NCBI GenBank assembly: GCA_963575745.1
Contig: CAUYUJ010015505.1
Span: 363,285 to 427,284, forward strand
Direction of reading: 5' to 3'
Source of the DNA: Prorocentrum cordatum
Lineage: Eukaryota; Sar; Dinophyceae; Prorocentrales; Prorocentraceae
DNA length: 64,000 nt
Shown: positions 1-10,990 of the stretch, piece by piece
Position numbering within the stretch: position 1 is the first letter of the stretch
How the letters are laid out: every line of letters starts with the position of its first letter
Made by a program: the position numbers and the translations under genes
Notes under the pieces: model-generated
Seen by the model: the letters and a program-made list of their open reading frames with translations, nothing else
What the model was told of the DNA's origin: nothing
Databases searched by the model: none

Positions 1-590
1 GTATTTACAATTCCATCCTCCAGCCAGCGCTGGCCTGACGTCGTGCAGGCGCTGGCTCAGGGTCAGAACTGGTTGCTGTCGTCCAGGCCGACGTCGTTGC
101 TGGTGTCGTCGACGTGGCTTGCGCGCAGGCGGTGGCTGGCGGTCCTGGTTCCCAACCAACGTCATGGAGGACCCAATCCAGCACGCAACCTGCCTGACAA
201 TGTTGAGCATGTTCGAGTGGAGCTGGATGACTTCCGACGGCAACGCGTGCATAGCCAGCCCCCGCTTCGCTGCAACATCTGCATAGTCATTGCCCTTCTT
301 GTCTACCGTTATCTCTCCTTGAGTCTGGTGCGATCGAACATAGGAGATCTCCAGCTGCGAGGACAATCCTCCATGATCTGGGATGGCCTGCCATAGCAAT
401 CTCCACAGATCACAATTCGGCCTGCGCGGGTGTGTGCACCGCTCAGGCCCGCACATGATGCCCTCCACGGTGCCCAGGCAGTCCGTACGAATATGCATCG
501 GCAGGATCCCGTGTCGTAGAGCTTGAATGACCGCGTATAATTCAGCACGCGGTACTGATTGTTGGTGTCCTGGGAGTGGTCCATACGCAA
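1..590 (-). mobile_element. Retrotransposon RNase H domain, truncated, runs off the left edge
   Basis: An uninterrupted minus-strand frame runs from about 590 to the window edge and has no start codon. It reads as a type I RNase H domain of the kind carried by some LINE and LTR elements, which degrades the RNA strand of an RNA-DNA hybrid. Visible motifs in order are QQSVPRAELYAVIQAL (acidic E, codon 541-543), RTDCLGTV (D, codon 481-483), VRSHQTQG (H, codon 328-330) and GNDYADVAAKRG (final D, codon 277-279). The first catalytic D, normally in a TDGS-like strand upstream, is absent because the frame meets a (CCT)n tract at about 590. The domain has therefore lost its N-terminal strand and is probably dead. 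The element class cannot be set from this piece alone. A basic, glutamine-rich tail follows the domain. Confidence 0.75.
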
Positions 591-595
591 TCCGG

Positions 596-716
596 AGGAG
601 GAGGAGGAGGAGGAGGAGGAGGGAGAGGAGGAGGAGGAGGAGGAGGGGGAGGAGGAGAAGGAGGAGGAGGACGAGGAGGGGGAGGAGGAGGAGGAGGAGG
701 AGGAAAAGGAGGAGGA
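596..716. repeat. (GGA)n purine tract
   Basis: Nearly pure GGA/GAG triplets with sparse GGGGA and GAC interruptions. The tract abuts the broken end of the RNase H domain. All three frames are open on both strands only because the triplet contains no stop. Confidence 0.95.
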
Positions 717-950
717 ACATCAAGAGAAGATGTGGCGCAGCCCAGTGTCAGCAGCTGCACCAGCGGCGACCAGGCGAGGCCAGCGGTAAAGACCGGGCAT
801 CACATCAGCTACAAGGCTGGGACCGGCTCGTGCGAGAGAGCGGGCAGTGACAGCAACATCTCCCTGTGCGCTGCAAAGCACACGCCGAGCGTCCTCAGCC
901 TCACTGCAGGGGAGAACTATTGTCAGGCGGCCGGCGGATCTGAAGGGGCC
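717..950. other. Unique sequence, possible minus-strand exon
   Basis: A minus-strand frame (720-950) directly downstream of the intron-like element at 951-1098 is open, with mixed composition (for example RLTIVLPCSEAEDARRVL). No family is recognised and no continuation was found. A related stretch lies near 1500-1580. Confidence 0.2.
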
Positions 951-1098
951 CTGGGACACACAAATAAATATACACAACTAACAGGCTTCCCCATATTTGC
1001 CTATAGTTTCTAAGTTGTTTGTATTCCCCCCCACTTCCCATATTTTTCCATATTTTCTGGGGAATCGACGATGAATTGTGTCTGTGTGTTTTTCCCTC
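951..1098 (-). mobile_element. Family-2 intron-like element, copy 1
   Basis: Read on the minus strand it starts after CAG|GAGGGAAAAACACAC, carries CAATTCATCGTCGATTCCCC and a C/T-rich middle, and ends GTGTGTCCCAG|GGCC. Both ends and the inner blocks recur at 9843-10046 and 10630-10790 in the same orientation. The terminal AG|GA and AG|GG would be usable by dinoflagellate splicing as a GA-AG intron. Splicing of this copy is inference. Confidence 0.6.
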
Positions 1099-1241
1099 CT
1101 GAGGATCGTGCGAGGTAGATAACAGCAGCGGTGATCGTCAGCGGGAGGCGAAGCACGAGCTACAATGGTACACCACAGCAGCAGCGGGCCATCTCATTGC
1201 GAGGCGAAGCCAGAGCCACGCCCTCCCAATTTCAATACTCA

Positions 1242-1396
1242 CAGGAGGAGGAGTAGGAGGCGGAGGAGGAGAAGGCGAAGGAGAAGGAGGAGGGGAAGGA
1301 GGAGGAAGAGGAGGAGGGGGAGGAGGAGGGGGAGGAGGAGGAGGAGGAGGAGGGGGAAGAGGAGGAGGAGGAGGAGGAGGAGGAGGCGGAGGCAAA
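1242..1396. repeat. (GGA)n purine tract
   Basis: GGA/GAG triplets with GCG interruptions, similar to the tract at 596-716. Confidence 0.95.
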
Positions 1397-3249
1397 GGCA
1401 TGATCTGTCATGCTGCAAGGAAGCAGGAAACAGACGCCATCAGCTGTAATGCTGGGTTCGCTTCTGTATGAAGACAGGCAATGGCCACAGGCGCGAAGCG
1501 GTGCACGAACCAAGTGAGAGCGCGGGCAGTGGCAGCACGATCTGTGAGATTGCGGCGACGCGAGGACCCATCATCACCAGCTACACCGCCGGGAGCAGCG
1601 CGCGCCAACGGTTTGGCAGTGGCAGCAGACTGTGTCAGGAGCCCGTGGGCGACGACCACCCCCTGCGCACGGACCGAGGCCGAGGAGTGAGATCGGGCAT
1701 CGGTGCTGAAGAGAGCGGGCATGGGGAGCAGGTGAGAGCAGGAGCAGTGGCGAAGCCGAGCCCGAGCCCGACGACCGCAGGCCTGCTGCGCCCCAAGGTC
1801 TGGGCGATGCGTGCTGGCGCAGGCGAGCCGCGACGGGAGGTTTGCTGCCAGGGCAGGGCCACCGCAGCCCTGCGACCAGGCCCCGGCGCAAGAAGTGGCA
1901 CGCGAGGAGGGGGCCGTATTTTTGTTTGGTCGCTGGCGCGGAAGACAGCCCGCGCTGAGGCCCCACCGACGGTGCTGCCCTGGCCTGAACTCTCGTGCAT
2001 GTTGCACACGGCTCAGGTGTGCTCCCCTGACGAGGCTGCCTCGGCCTCTGCCGCAGCTGGGCGAGCTCTGGAGACACGGCTTGGAGCTCAACGCCTTCAA
2101 GCTACGCCATGTGGGCCCGCGCGCGTCTGAAGGGGACGATGGCTGCACGGGCCATCGCTGCACGCTGTGCTAGGGGGGGGGCGCGATTCGGAGCCAACTC
2201 TCTCAGCTACAGCACCGCGAGCGGCGACTCTGGGCAGCAACGCCAGCAACTCTGCGAGACGTGGCCAATCGATGCGCCCAAGGTCGGCCTAGGGGGGAGG
2301 CTGCATCGTTCCCAAAACCTCGAATCGGAAGCGGGTCTGCTCGCACTCGCTCCGGCACTCGCCATGTCCAACAATCTCCCTGCTCTCTCCCTCTCTCTCT
2401 CTCCCTTCCCGTCGCCCCCATCCTGGGCCCGCTCCGCCCGTCCTCTCTACCCTCACCCCTCGGTGTCCCTGCCCCTTCACCTCCCCATCCTCCCACTCTC
2501 CATTCTTCTCCTCCTCTTTCAGCCGCCCTCCTTCCCTCCTTCCCACTCCCCCTCCCGCCCCCCTCGCCTACAGACGGACGCGAGGGGCAGAAACTGGCCT
2601 CCCAAAAAGCGAGGTGCATTTTTGGCTGGGAGGCGTCATTCAGAAGGTCGCTCTTCGATCGGGAGCTGCCAGCTCATTCCACTTCTGTAGGTCGAAACGG
2701 CGAGGGAGTGGGAACGGGAAGACGAGAAGGAGGAGGGAGAAAGAGTAGACAAACGAGGAGGAGCATGTCCGACCGTGCTGTCTACTGGAACTGGCACGCA
2801 CCTTGGCGAGCGCTAGCGAGGCGCTGGGTGCAACGTCGATCCCGGGGGTTGTCAATAGTGTTCCTGACCTGCGATTCCTCCAGATCTTCGCACCATTTTG
2901 GTGCCCCATACAGGGCCCTCTGGGCCGCATACAGGGGGTGCTCTGGAGGCCGAGGGCCCTGGTGGGGGCGCGCAAACATGGACTAGCGATCCATGGACGT
3001 GGCGCGCGGTCGCCAAATCCATGGATCGGGGGAGGTGCCCTCCCCAAAATGCGGCCGGTGCCGCCTCGTTCGGCGGCGGAAATCCACGAGTTCCCATGGA
3101 AGCGGGACCCGTCGCCAATACACGCCCCCTTGATCCATGTTTGCGATCGCCTGATGTGGGCCAAGAAAACCATTGGCAACGCCCGGAGATTGGCACTACG
3201 GCACCCCAGCAGAGAGCTGCGATGAGAGTGGGCAAGCGGTAGAGTTAGG
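1397..3249. other. Gene-poor stretch, no confident gene
   Basis: GC-rich unique sequence with overlapping open frames on both strands and no recognisable domain. The segment 2370-2570 is C/T-rich. The segment 2940-3150 holds inverted words around ATCCATGG and CAAACATGG that could fold. I see no supported coding region. Confidence 0.6.
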
Positions 3250-3386
3250 TCGGGCGTGTCCCCCTACATGGGGTGTTTGAAGAAAATCAAAAGATATTCA
3301 AAACCATTCAAAAATCATTGAAACATCGTCACCAGACGATTGTTTGACTATGTTGGAATATTCCTCCTGTAGAGGGACAGGCCTGA
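3250..3386 (-). mobile_element. Introner family 1, copy A
   Basis: The left end TCGGGCGTGTCCCCCTACA and right end CCTGTAGAGGGACAGGCCTGA are inverted copies with a few mismatches, as in the other seven copies. Imperfect 8-bp direct repeats (CGGTAGAG and CGGCAAAG) flank it. CTAAC follows the inverted repeat on the minus strand. No coding exon is visible on either side, so this is either an old insertion or an intron of an unrecognised gene. Confidence 0.75.
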
Positions 3387-5829
3387 CCCAACGGCAAAGA
3401 CGAAGACGCGGCTGCAGATGAGAAGGACGGTGCTGACAGGTACGGGGGCACGACGAGGCAAAGGGCGCAGCAGGTGACGAGGAGACCCGCACTGAACCCA
3501 GCAATCAAATCGCCCCCTCCCCTGCCCCGCCATTGTCCTTTAGCCCCCCCTCCCCGCCCATCCCGTCGCCCTTTGTACCCCATCCGCCGTATAGGGGCGG
3601 AAGGTGAGGAGGATGAGATTTGCAGGCTTAGCGAAGGGCCCGTCGAGGAGGCAAGGGAAGGACTGTTTCGCCCACGTGCGCCATGACTCCTCAAAAACTC
3701 AAGTCCCCCTCCTTCCTCCGCATCATTATCATCATCCTGTAATCTCACCAGCCGTTTGGGCGACAGGTGGTCTGAGGAGGGTCTCTTTCCTCTTCCACAA
3801 CCCCTCCTCCCGTCGGGGAGGGGAACCCTCCCCCTCTCCTCCCTGAGGTTTTTGGGGGGATGTCGCGATGTGTCGGAGGCTCTTTTTTTCGGCCCCTGGG
3901 AGGGCCTTTTTTGCAATCCCTCACCAGGACCGTGGCCCCCGAGGGGGGGACGCAAGTCTACTACCCCCACTCTTTTGACCGACCGCCTCCAAGATGGCCC
4001 CAAGAGGCCCTCCAGGTCTCTCAGGAGGTTCCCAAAACGGCCCAAAGAGCGCCAAGAAACCCCAAGGGGCACCCAAATGACACACGAGAGGCCCCCAAGC
4101 GGCCCCCGAGGGGCCTCACAGAGCCCAAGATGACCTTCAAGATCTTAAGATAGCCCAAGCTAGCTCCAGATGGGCCCCAAGATGCTCCAAGAGGCCCTAA
4201 GACCGCTCCAAGACTGCTCAAGGTGGCCGCGGAGCTTCCCCAGGAGGCCACCAAGAGGCTGCCCGCCCCCGCTGTTTGACTACGCGTGTCTCTTCCTCTC
4301 TCCCCCTGTCAGCTCGCATGGTCAGCGAGCGTTTCTGGATGGGCTGGCTGGTGGAGATTTTTTTTTCGTCGCGGCCGCAAGCGGAAGCGCAGGCGGCGTC
4401 CGAAGTCAGCCCGGGCTACGAGCCTAACCTAGTTACCGAAGCTCGCGGACTAACGGCCGCCGAAACTGCCGCCTAGGAGCGCCGAGGAACGACGCCGGGG
4501 ACCGAAGGCAAAGCTGCAAGCGGTGCCAGGTGTGCCAGGCGGCTGAGGCGCAACCATTCCAGGGGCGATACTACCGCGAAGGCAAACGAATTGTACCTTG
4601 TCGCGCCAGGCGCAATGGGTAAACGAGCCACCCGAACAAAGCACGGCATAGCGTGGGGCTGAGCAGGCAGCCCACCGTACCTGTGTCGCATGCCAACAGT
4701 GGCGACCTCAGGTGGTTGAACAATAAAGATAAACCACTCATGAGCAATCCACGCGGAGATGCACCCCACCCTTGCGCAGCTGCAAACACGGCCAGGCTGT
4801 GGCAGTGTCTGGGGACCAGGGGCCATGAACACGCGAGCATGCTAGCTGGAGCTGGTCGACGTGCAAGTCACCGGAACGGCTGGTGGGGACACTTTTTCGG
4901 TCGCGGCCGCGAGACGACGGTCAGGCGGCGAAAGCAAAGTCGGGGACGCGAGCTAGGCGAATTAGCTAGGACAGGCGCAGGCCGGCCGGCCCACTCAGAC
5001 TGCAGCTGCGGGCTGAGTGAAGCTGAACTGATCGGCGCACTGCAAGCTCGGGCACGTGCGTTGGACAAAATGACCAGAATTCAAGCGGCCAAGGCACAAC
5101 CCGCACAGATTGGACGCGGACCTCGGTGGGCAAGTCTTTGTGCATGGTGAAGACGTGCTGGCCATTGGAGTGAGTCACCAATGTGGCGCCAGGCTCCAAA
5201 CGGACGACCTGAGCTAGCCAAGCAGGCTAAGCAGTCGTGAGCCGTGGTGCAACGCACAGGGGAGGCTGAAGGTGGGCCTGTAGGACTGCACCTGTTGCGG
5301 AAGGCTGGATCACTCTGTACCATGGCCAGCCCCAGTCAGACCACATCACAGTATCGGGGGGTAACCGAGCGACTGTGAGCCATCCAGCGCGTGTCGGCAC
5401 GGCAAGGCCACTGAGTGTGGGGCTGGTGGGGACACGCGAAGCGTCAAGAATTCGCCTCTTCCTCCTCCGACTCAACTTCGCGCTGCTGCTTAATCTCTCG
5501 CTCCTGCTCCTACACCTGCAACAACACCTACAACATCCTCCAACCCCCGCCGTTTCTGACAACACCTAGTTTAAATGCGGGCGGCTCCAACCTAACCGTC
5601 AGAAAGCAAACGACTTGTCTACATTAATCCGTTCAACTCACGCGATTAGTCAGCGACGTAACAACTGGTGTGGTCAAGATGAGACGCAGGGCGCATCCCG
5701 TGCGATTGAGCGAAGCGTCGCAGCCGTTCCAGCGACGAAGTGAAATGTCCTGGAAGATTGCTGTCGCTGACTAAGCCCTTATGCCATTGCGCGATGCCTG
5801 GCAAGACCTTTGGAATCCGGGCCAAGCAC
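3387..5829. other. Gene-poor stretch with repeat fragments
   Basis: Positions 3940-4260 hold the degenerate CCCAAGA-GGCC repeat that recurs at five other sites. Segments near 4337-4440 and 4878-4980 share a CTGGTGG-A/C-rich start, TCGCGGCCGC and a similar tail, which suggests a diverged dispersed repeat. Open frames around 4650-5565 have no recognisable domain on either strand. Confidence 0.55.
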
Positions 5830-6200
5830 ATCAACTCGGAACGTTGCTCTCGCTATCTCTCACTCTCTGCTTCTTTCTCCTCCGTTCCCCACACGCCTCC
5901 TCTCTGTATACACCCCTCTCTCTCCCCCTCTCCCCGTTTTTTGTTTTTGTTTTTGTTATGTTCTCTCTCTCTCGATGCATGAATATATAGATGTGTAGGT
6001 ATCTCCCTCCCTCTCTCTCCCCTTCTCCGTTTGTCTCTCTCTCTCTCTGTCTCGCCCGTGTCGGTTTGCTCTCTCTCTCTCTCTCTCGTTCTCCCTTTCT
6101 CACTCTCTCTCTCTCTGTCTTTCCCCCCTCCCCCCCTCCCTCTCTCATTCTCAATTTGACTCTCGCACTCTCTCGTTCTATCTCTCCTTCTCCCTTCTCA
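5830..6200. repeat. (CT)n low-complexity tract
   Basis: Long CT/TCTC runs with T-rich interruptions at 5935-5960. Confidence 0.9.
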
Positions 6201-6868
6201 GCCCTGCGAGCAACGTGGCCGCTTTGGCACGGCGCACGCCGCCCGCGCACCGGGCCCATCCGAATCGGTGCCGCGGTGCAAGCCGACAACCATTGTAGCA
6301 CGTAGGTGCGTTTAGCTATATGTCGTTACCGCCGCCAGCCAGTGTTAGGCCCCACTCACGGTGACCATCACTTTGACATCGAGTGGAAACCCACGCGGGA
6401 AAGTGGAGTCAGGATTGGGTGTGCGGCCAGCACCTGATATTTTCCAATCGGGCATGCGAGTCCTGCTTCATGTTCGCTCCGCGCGGGGGCTCGCGCATTA
6501 TTGTGGTCCAGTAGCGGGCGTTGACGTCCACAAATATTCCTGCTCTTCCCCACTCCCCCTGACGCCCTGAGGGTGCGAGGGTCAGCCTTGAACAACAAAT
6601 TACTCCGACGGTAGGACCCGACGGCCAATCTGGAAGTAACCCACGGACGCAAGCAAAATAACGAGCGGAACGTGACGTGTGGCAGAAAGAAGCAACCACG
6701 ACGAAAGAAACCGAAGTGAAAATACCGAGACGCCAGGATCGCAGGACCTCGGGACCCCGACGCGAAACCGAATTGGGGAAACTGCAGCTGGTTTCAGGGA
6801 CGCGGGCCCCACCCCCGCGCATGCGGCCAGCGGCGCGCAGGGCAGGGGAGCGACGGAAACCCACGTCC
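6201..6868. other. No gene or element seen
   Basis: Mixed-composition unique sequence. Short open frames only, and no domain recognised. Confidence 0.5.
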
Positions 6869-7210
6869 TTTCATGAGGCCAGAGGCTCCCGCGTGGAAAA
6901 AAACTGCGCGGCCAGAGGCTCGCGCAGCTGACGATGCCAGAGGCTCTCGTCGTACACCTGCGTTGCCAGAGGCCCACGCAGCTGACGAGGCCAGGGGCTC
7001 TCGCCGTCGACTGCATGAGAACCAGCTGTGCGGCCAGAGGCTCGCGCAGCTGACCAGGCCAGAGACTCTCGCCGACGCTGGCTGGATCATACAGAAGTCG
7101 TGCGCGGCCAGACGCACGCATACCCTGACGAGGCCAAAAGGCTCTCGCCTCGCTGAAAGCCCAGCGTGGCCAGAGGCACGCGCAGATGTCGATACCAGCG
7201 GCACTCGCGG
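6869..7210. repeat. Tandem minisatellite, GCCAGAGGCTC-based
   Basis: Imperfect repetitions of GGCCAGAGGCTCGCGCAGCT alternating with a GCTCTCGCC word, roughly 70 bp per double unit and about five units, decaying to the right. Confidence 0.75.
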
Positions 7211-7429
7211 GACCCCTGCTTGGGATCCGCAACCAAGCCGTCCCAGTAGCCCCCCGGGCAGCCCCCAACAGAGCCCAATATAGAATCCCCGAACAGCACC
7301 CAACAACACCCAAGAGGACACCACAAAACCCCGAGGCACGTGAAAACCTCCAGGAGACTCCCACGAAGCCTTCCATGAAGCTTCCATGAAGCCCACAAAC
7401 CGCCCCGGCGTCGCCACGGCATGATTCCG

Positions 7430-8295
7430 GCACGCGGGCCTATGACAGTAACACATTGGCCGACGACCAGCTCGGACGAGGCTACCCGCAATTCGCTCAC
7501 AAACGAGGCTCCCGCCTCGCACTTCCCCAAGATTCCTCAGGAGCCCCAAAATAACAGCCATTACAGGTTTCCGATGACCCGCTCGGATTACTCATGTGAG
7601 CTGCGGGCCCCATATAGAGAGGGGGCTCCCGCCTGAGACTTCCTCGCGATTGACTCACAGACGAGGCTCCCGCCTGATACATCCTCCAAATTCAAGCTTC
7701 AGGGGCCCAAAAATAACGACAGTTGCAGGAGGCCGATGACCCGCTCGGATTACTCACGTGAGCTGCGGGCCCCTGAGGCTTCCTCGCGCTCCCGCCTGAT
7801 ACTTCCTCCATCTGCAGGCCTCAGGGGCCCAAAAGTGACGACAGTTGCAGGAGGCCGATGGCCCGCTCGGATTGTTCGTATGAGCTGCGGGCCCCATGGG
7901 GAGGGGGCTCCCGCCCGAGACTTCCTCGCAGTTCACTCGCAGACGACGCTCCTGCCTTATACCTCCTCCAAATTAAAACCTCAGGGGCCCAAAAGTGACG
8001 ACAGTTGCAGGAGGCCGATGACCCGCTTGGATTACTCATATGAGCTGCGGGCCCTACAGGGAGGGGGCTCCCCCCGGAGCCTTTCTCGCAATTCACTCGC
8101 AGACAACGCTCCCGCCTGATACTTCCTCCACATGAAGAGCTCAGGGGCCCAAAAGTGACAACGGTTGCAGGAGGCCGATGACCCGTTCAGATTACTCAGA
8201 TGAACTGCGGGCCCTATAGGGAGGGGGCTCCCGCCTGAGACTTTCTCGCAATTCACTCACAGACGAAACTCCCGGCTGATACGTCCTCAAAATGA
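7430..8295. repeat. 163-bp tandem repeat array, about 5.5 units
   Basis: Units start at about 7573, 7735, 7855, 8018 and 8177 with CCGATGACCCGCTCGGATTA, contain GAGCTGCGGGCCC and GGGGGCTCCCGCC, and end CAGTTGCAGGAGG. The unit at 7735-7854 lacks about 40 bp. A degraded unit precedes at 7430-7572. Short frames inside it have no homologue I recognise. Confidence 0.9.
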
Positions 8296-8314
8296 ATGCG
8301 TGCGCGCGTGAGTG

Positions 8315-8315
8315 G

Positions 8316-8401
<86 letters not shown>

Positions 8402-8568
8402 CGCGTGCGGATGACGATGTGAGTGATGATGATGCTTGTGATGTAAGTGGTGGTAATGATGATGACGATGATGACGATGATGAGGGTGGTGGTGATGAGT
8501 GTGTAAGTGATTGAGTGACTGATGATGAAAATGATGTAATGAATGATGATGAAGAGGTTGATGGTGTT

Positions 8569-8607
<39 letters not shown>

Positions 8608-8610
8608 GTG
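8315..8610. repeat. (GAT)n tract with interruptions
   Basis: About 29 pure GAT triplets at 8315-8402, followed by mixed GAT/GTG/GAC triplets and a second purer block at 8560-8610. Confidence 0.95.
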
Positions 8611-9014
8611 TGTCTCATTGAATGAGTGGGTGTGCGAAAGGAGAAGAGCTCATCAGGTCTGTGTCGACTCATTGGGTGAATGACTGAAGACGATGATGAT
8701 GCTCACGATGATGTGTGTGAGTGAGTGGGTGTTCCTGTGTTCCTGCGCGGGGTGTCACAATAACCCCACTTTGGATGTGAGGAAACCGATGGGCGCAGAA
8801 CGGTGAGGCCGACGACAGAATGGAAAAAAGAAGGGCAGGACACCAGCATGCATATTGTCCAGGGCTGCTGGAACCACATGAGCAATGAGATCCAGCCGTC
8901 CACACCCCTCCTTCGCTTGTCCGCCCCCACCCTCCAAGAAGGCTCAGTCTCGCAACCCCTGCGGTGGTGGCAGCCCTGAACTGCGACACTTCGGATTCGG
9001 CCGTTCCGGCGCGA

Positions 9015-9844
9015 TCACACGGAGTATCCGTACGAGCACTTGTTCTCAGTGAAGCGAACCTTCGGCAACTGTGAGAGGTCTGTGCGAAGATGACACTCTG
9101 CTGAGCACTTGACCTTCAGCACGTTTACGCTGGCGGTGGTGCGCCCGTCGACCACCAGGCGGAGCTGGCTCCCTGACTGCAGCATCTCCTGCAGCATCAT
9201 CATGCCCACGTTCGGGGGGACATTGTCCACATCCACCTGGACACTGAACTGCGTTGACCCTCTTGCTGGCACCGTAGTAGGCAGAGTATCGGCAGCACCG
9301 ATCTCCTCGCCTCTGTACCGTATCTTGAAGACGCCTGAGGATGAGGAGAAGAGCAGGGCAGACACCCGACGTGCGTCCGATGACACCAGCGCTCTTGAAA
9401 TGGCGACGCACTTCGAGCAAGATGCTTACACCTCGGACGCACAAGAATTGAGCAGGGACCGACCGTCCTGGCCTTCCTATAGTCCTACCACGAAATGTTC
9501 TTAGAACCCAAAACTGTTCTAAGAAAAAACAATGTTCTTAGAACATAAGCCCGATGTGATACAACAAAACAGTCTCAACCAGACATGTTCTAAGAACATT
9601 TCGTGGAGACCACAAAAGGTTCTTAGAACATTGTTTGGTAGGCCTATAGGCACGCCAGGACGCTTCGCCACTGCTTGAAAGAAAGGCGGAGAACAGTTCC
9701 CCAGCACGCGCAGTCCTGCGCGCGAGCGAGGCGGCAACCCATCTGCGACCGGATGCACGTCGAGAGGCATCGAGGACGGGGGGAAGGGGAGGCCGTCGGA
9801 GGGGGAGGGAAGAGGACGAGGGTCCCGAAGACTGACGGGGCCCT

Positions 9845-9896
<52 letters not shown>

Positions 9897-10121
9897 CACA
9901 CAAATAAGCGCACAAGTAGCAGGATCCCCCACATTTCCCATATCTTTTCTGGGTTCTTGTCTCCCCCCCCCCACACTTCCCAGATTTCTTCCCACATCAT
10001 CCTGGGGGATCGACGATGAAGTGTGTCTGTGTGTGTTTTTCCCCTCCTGGAGGACGCCTGGGTCCACCTGGGCGCCGATGGGGTTCGGGTTGAACACCTC
10101 CACCGCCGCCCGCAGCGCCAT
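9015..10121 (-). CDS. LEA_2/WHy-domain protein, two exons visible, 5' end incomplete
   Basis: Late-embryogenesis-abundant type 2 proteins are small beta-sandwich proteins linked to desiccation and stress tolerance. Exon 9334-9015 ends with TGA. Its upstream partner is at least 10121-10058, with an in-frame ATG at 10121, and together they give 127 residues. The family signature is rebuilt only across the junction: VFNPNPIGAQVDPG joins VFKIRYRGEEIG, then TLPTTVPARGSTQFSV. The NPN motif, the GxxIG turn and the later polar-hydrophobic alternation are typical of LEA_2. The 723-bp intron (9335-10057) has donor CCCAG|GCGTCC and acceptor CCTCAG|GCGTCT, so it is GC-AG with an 8-bp direct repeat CAGGCGTC at the junctions. 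The frame stays open 5' of the ATG (PTTVK), so an upstream exon is likely, possibly the signal-anchor-like exon at 10991-11326. Confidence 0.72.
9488..9606. mobile_element. 119-bp element with perfect 20-bp inverted ends
   Basis: CCACGAAATGTTCTTAGAAC at 9488-9507 is exactly the reverse complement of 9587-9606. Between them lies the odd palindrome ATGTTCTTAGAACAT (9532-9546) and further TTCTAAGAA words. A related word, GGTTCTTAGAACATTG, follows at 9618. It lies inside the LEA_2 intron. It is most simply a MITE or a foldback sequence; no target duplication was established. Confidence 0.7.
9843..10046 (-). mobile_element. Family-2 intron-like element, copy 2, inside the LEA_2 intron
   Basis: Minus-strand start CAG|GAGGGGAAAAACACAC and end GTGTCCCAG|GGCC match copies 1 and 3. 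It is enlarged by a (CA)n run at 9848-9902. Its 5' end lies 11 bases inside the true intron donor at 10057. Confidence 0.65.
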
Positions 10122-10629
10122 CTTCACGGTGGTCGGCTGCTTCTGGCCTCGGCCGGCGCCCGGGCCCGGGGTCACACGCCCCCCGGCGCGCGCGCGCGCG
10201 CCGTCGGCAGGCGGCGACCTGGGAGGCGGAGGCGGAGGAAGGGTCGGGTCGGGCGAAAGGGAGGAGCGCGCCGACGAGGCTGCTGCTGCCGACAGCGGAG
10301 GCGCAGTGCGTGCGTCGCGAGGCGTAGCGGCGCGGTGCCGGGAGGCTCTGAGGTGAGGGGCCCGCCCTGCTCGCCGCCCCGGGAGGGGGCGTGGCCCGCT
10401 GGCGTCGGCCACCAGGCAGGCTTATCGGGTCGGTCGAAAGGGAGGGATAGCGAAGGGGGGGGGTTTGAGACTCAGCTCACGTGGCTGATTTTCCCGGCGC
10501 CTCCCGGCGCTGGAGGCGGCCATGCATCGAGGAATGGGCCCCTCGGTGGGGCCGAAACCAGCTGCATGCAGCAAATTTCGTACCCCCCCCTTTCCCAATC
10601 CCCCCCTTTCGTCCGGCCCGAAAGGGGCC

Positions 10630-10790
10630 CTGGGACACACACGTAATTACACACACAAATAACAGGATCCCCCACATGTTCCCCATCTTTTTTCTTGACT
10701 TTTCTCTTCCCCCCCACTTCCCATATGTTCCAATCTTTTCTGGGGAATCGACGATGAATTGTGTCTGTATGTGTGTGTTTTGATTCCCTC
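10630..10790 (-). mobile_element. Family-2 intron-like element, copy 3
   Basis: Minus-strand start CTCAG|GAGGGAATC and end GTGTGTCCCAG|GGCC, with the same inner CATCGTCGATTCCCC word and C-rich middle as the other two copies. All three copies lie on the minus strand. Confidence 0.65.
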
Positions 10791-10841
10791 CTGAGTGGAG
10801 GAAGGGGGAGGGGAGGGGACGGTTTGGGGCAAGGGACTAGG

Positions 10842-10988
10842 TCGGGCATGTCCTCCTACACGCAGAGCTTGGAGGAAGGATGAGAAGTCCAAAAGATATG
10901 CAAAAGTGCCCAAACGTGCTCAAAGCATCGGCCCCAGACCAGGTTTTGACTGTTTCTGAATATTTTCCCTGTGGAGGGGCACGCCCGA
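10842..10988 (-). mobile_element. Introner family 1, copy B
   Basis: Inverted ends TCGGGCATGTCCTCCTACA (left) and CCTGTGGAGGGGCACGCCCGA (right). Flanks carry imperfect 9-bp direct repeats GCAAGGGAC (10830-10838) and GCATGGGAT. On the minus strand the 3' side reads CGACCTAG. It lies between the LEA_2 exons and a signal-peptide-like open frame and may be an intron of that gene. Confidence 0.75.
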
Positions 10989-10990
10989 CT

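Noticed and set aside
527-1449. Several 70-145 codon open frames of poly-Gly, poly-Glu, poly-Arg or poly-Pro
   Set aside because: They are translations of (GGA)n in different frames; the triplet repeat has no stop codon.
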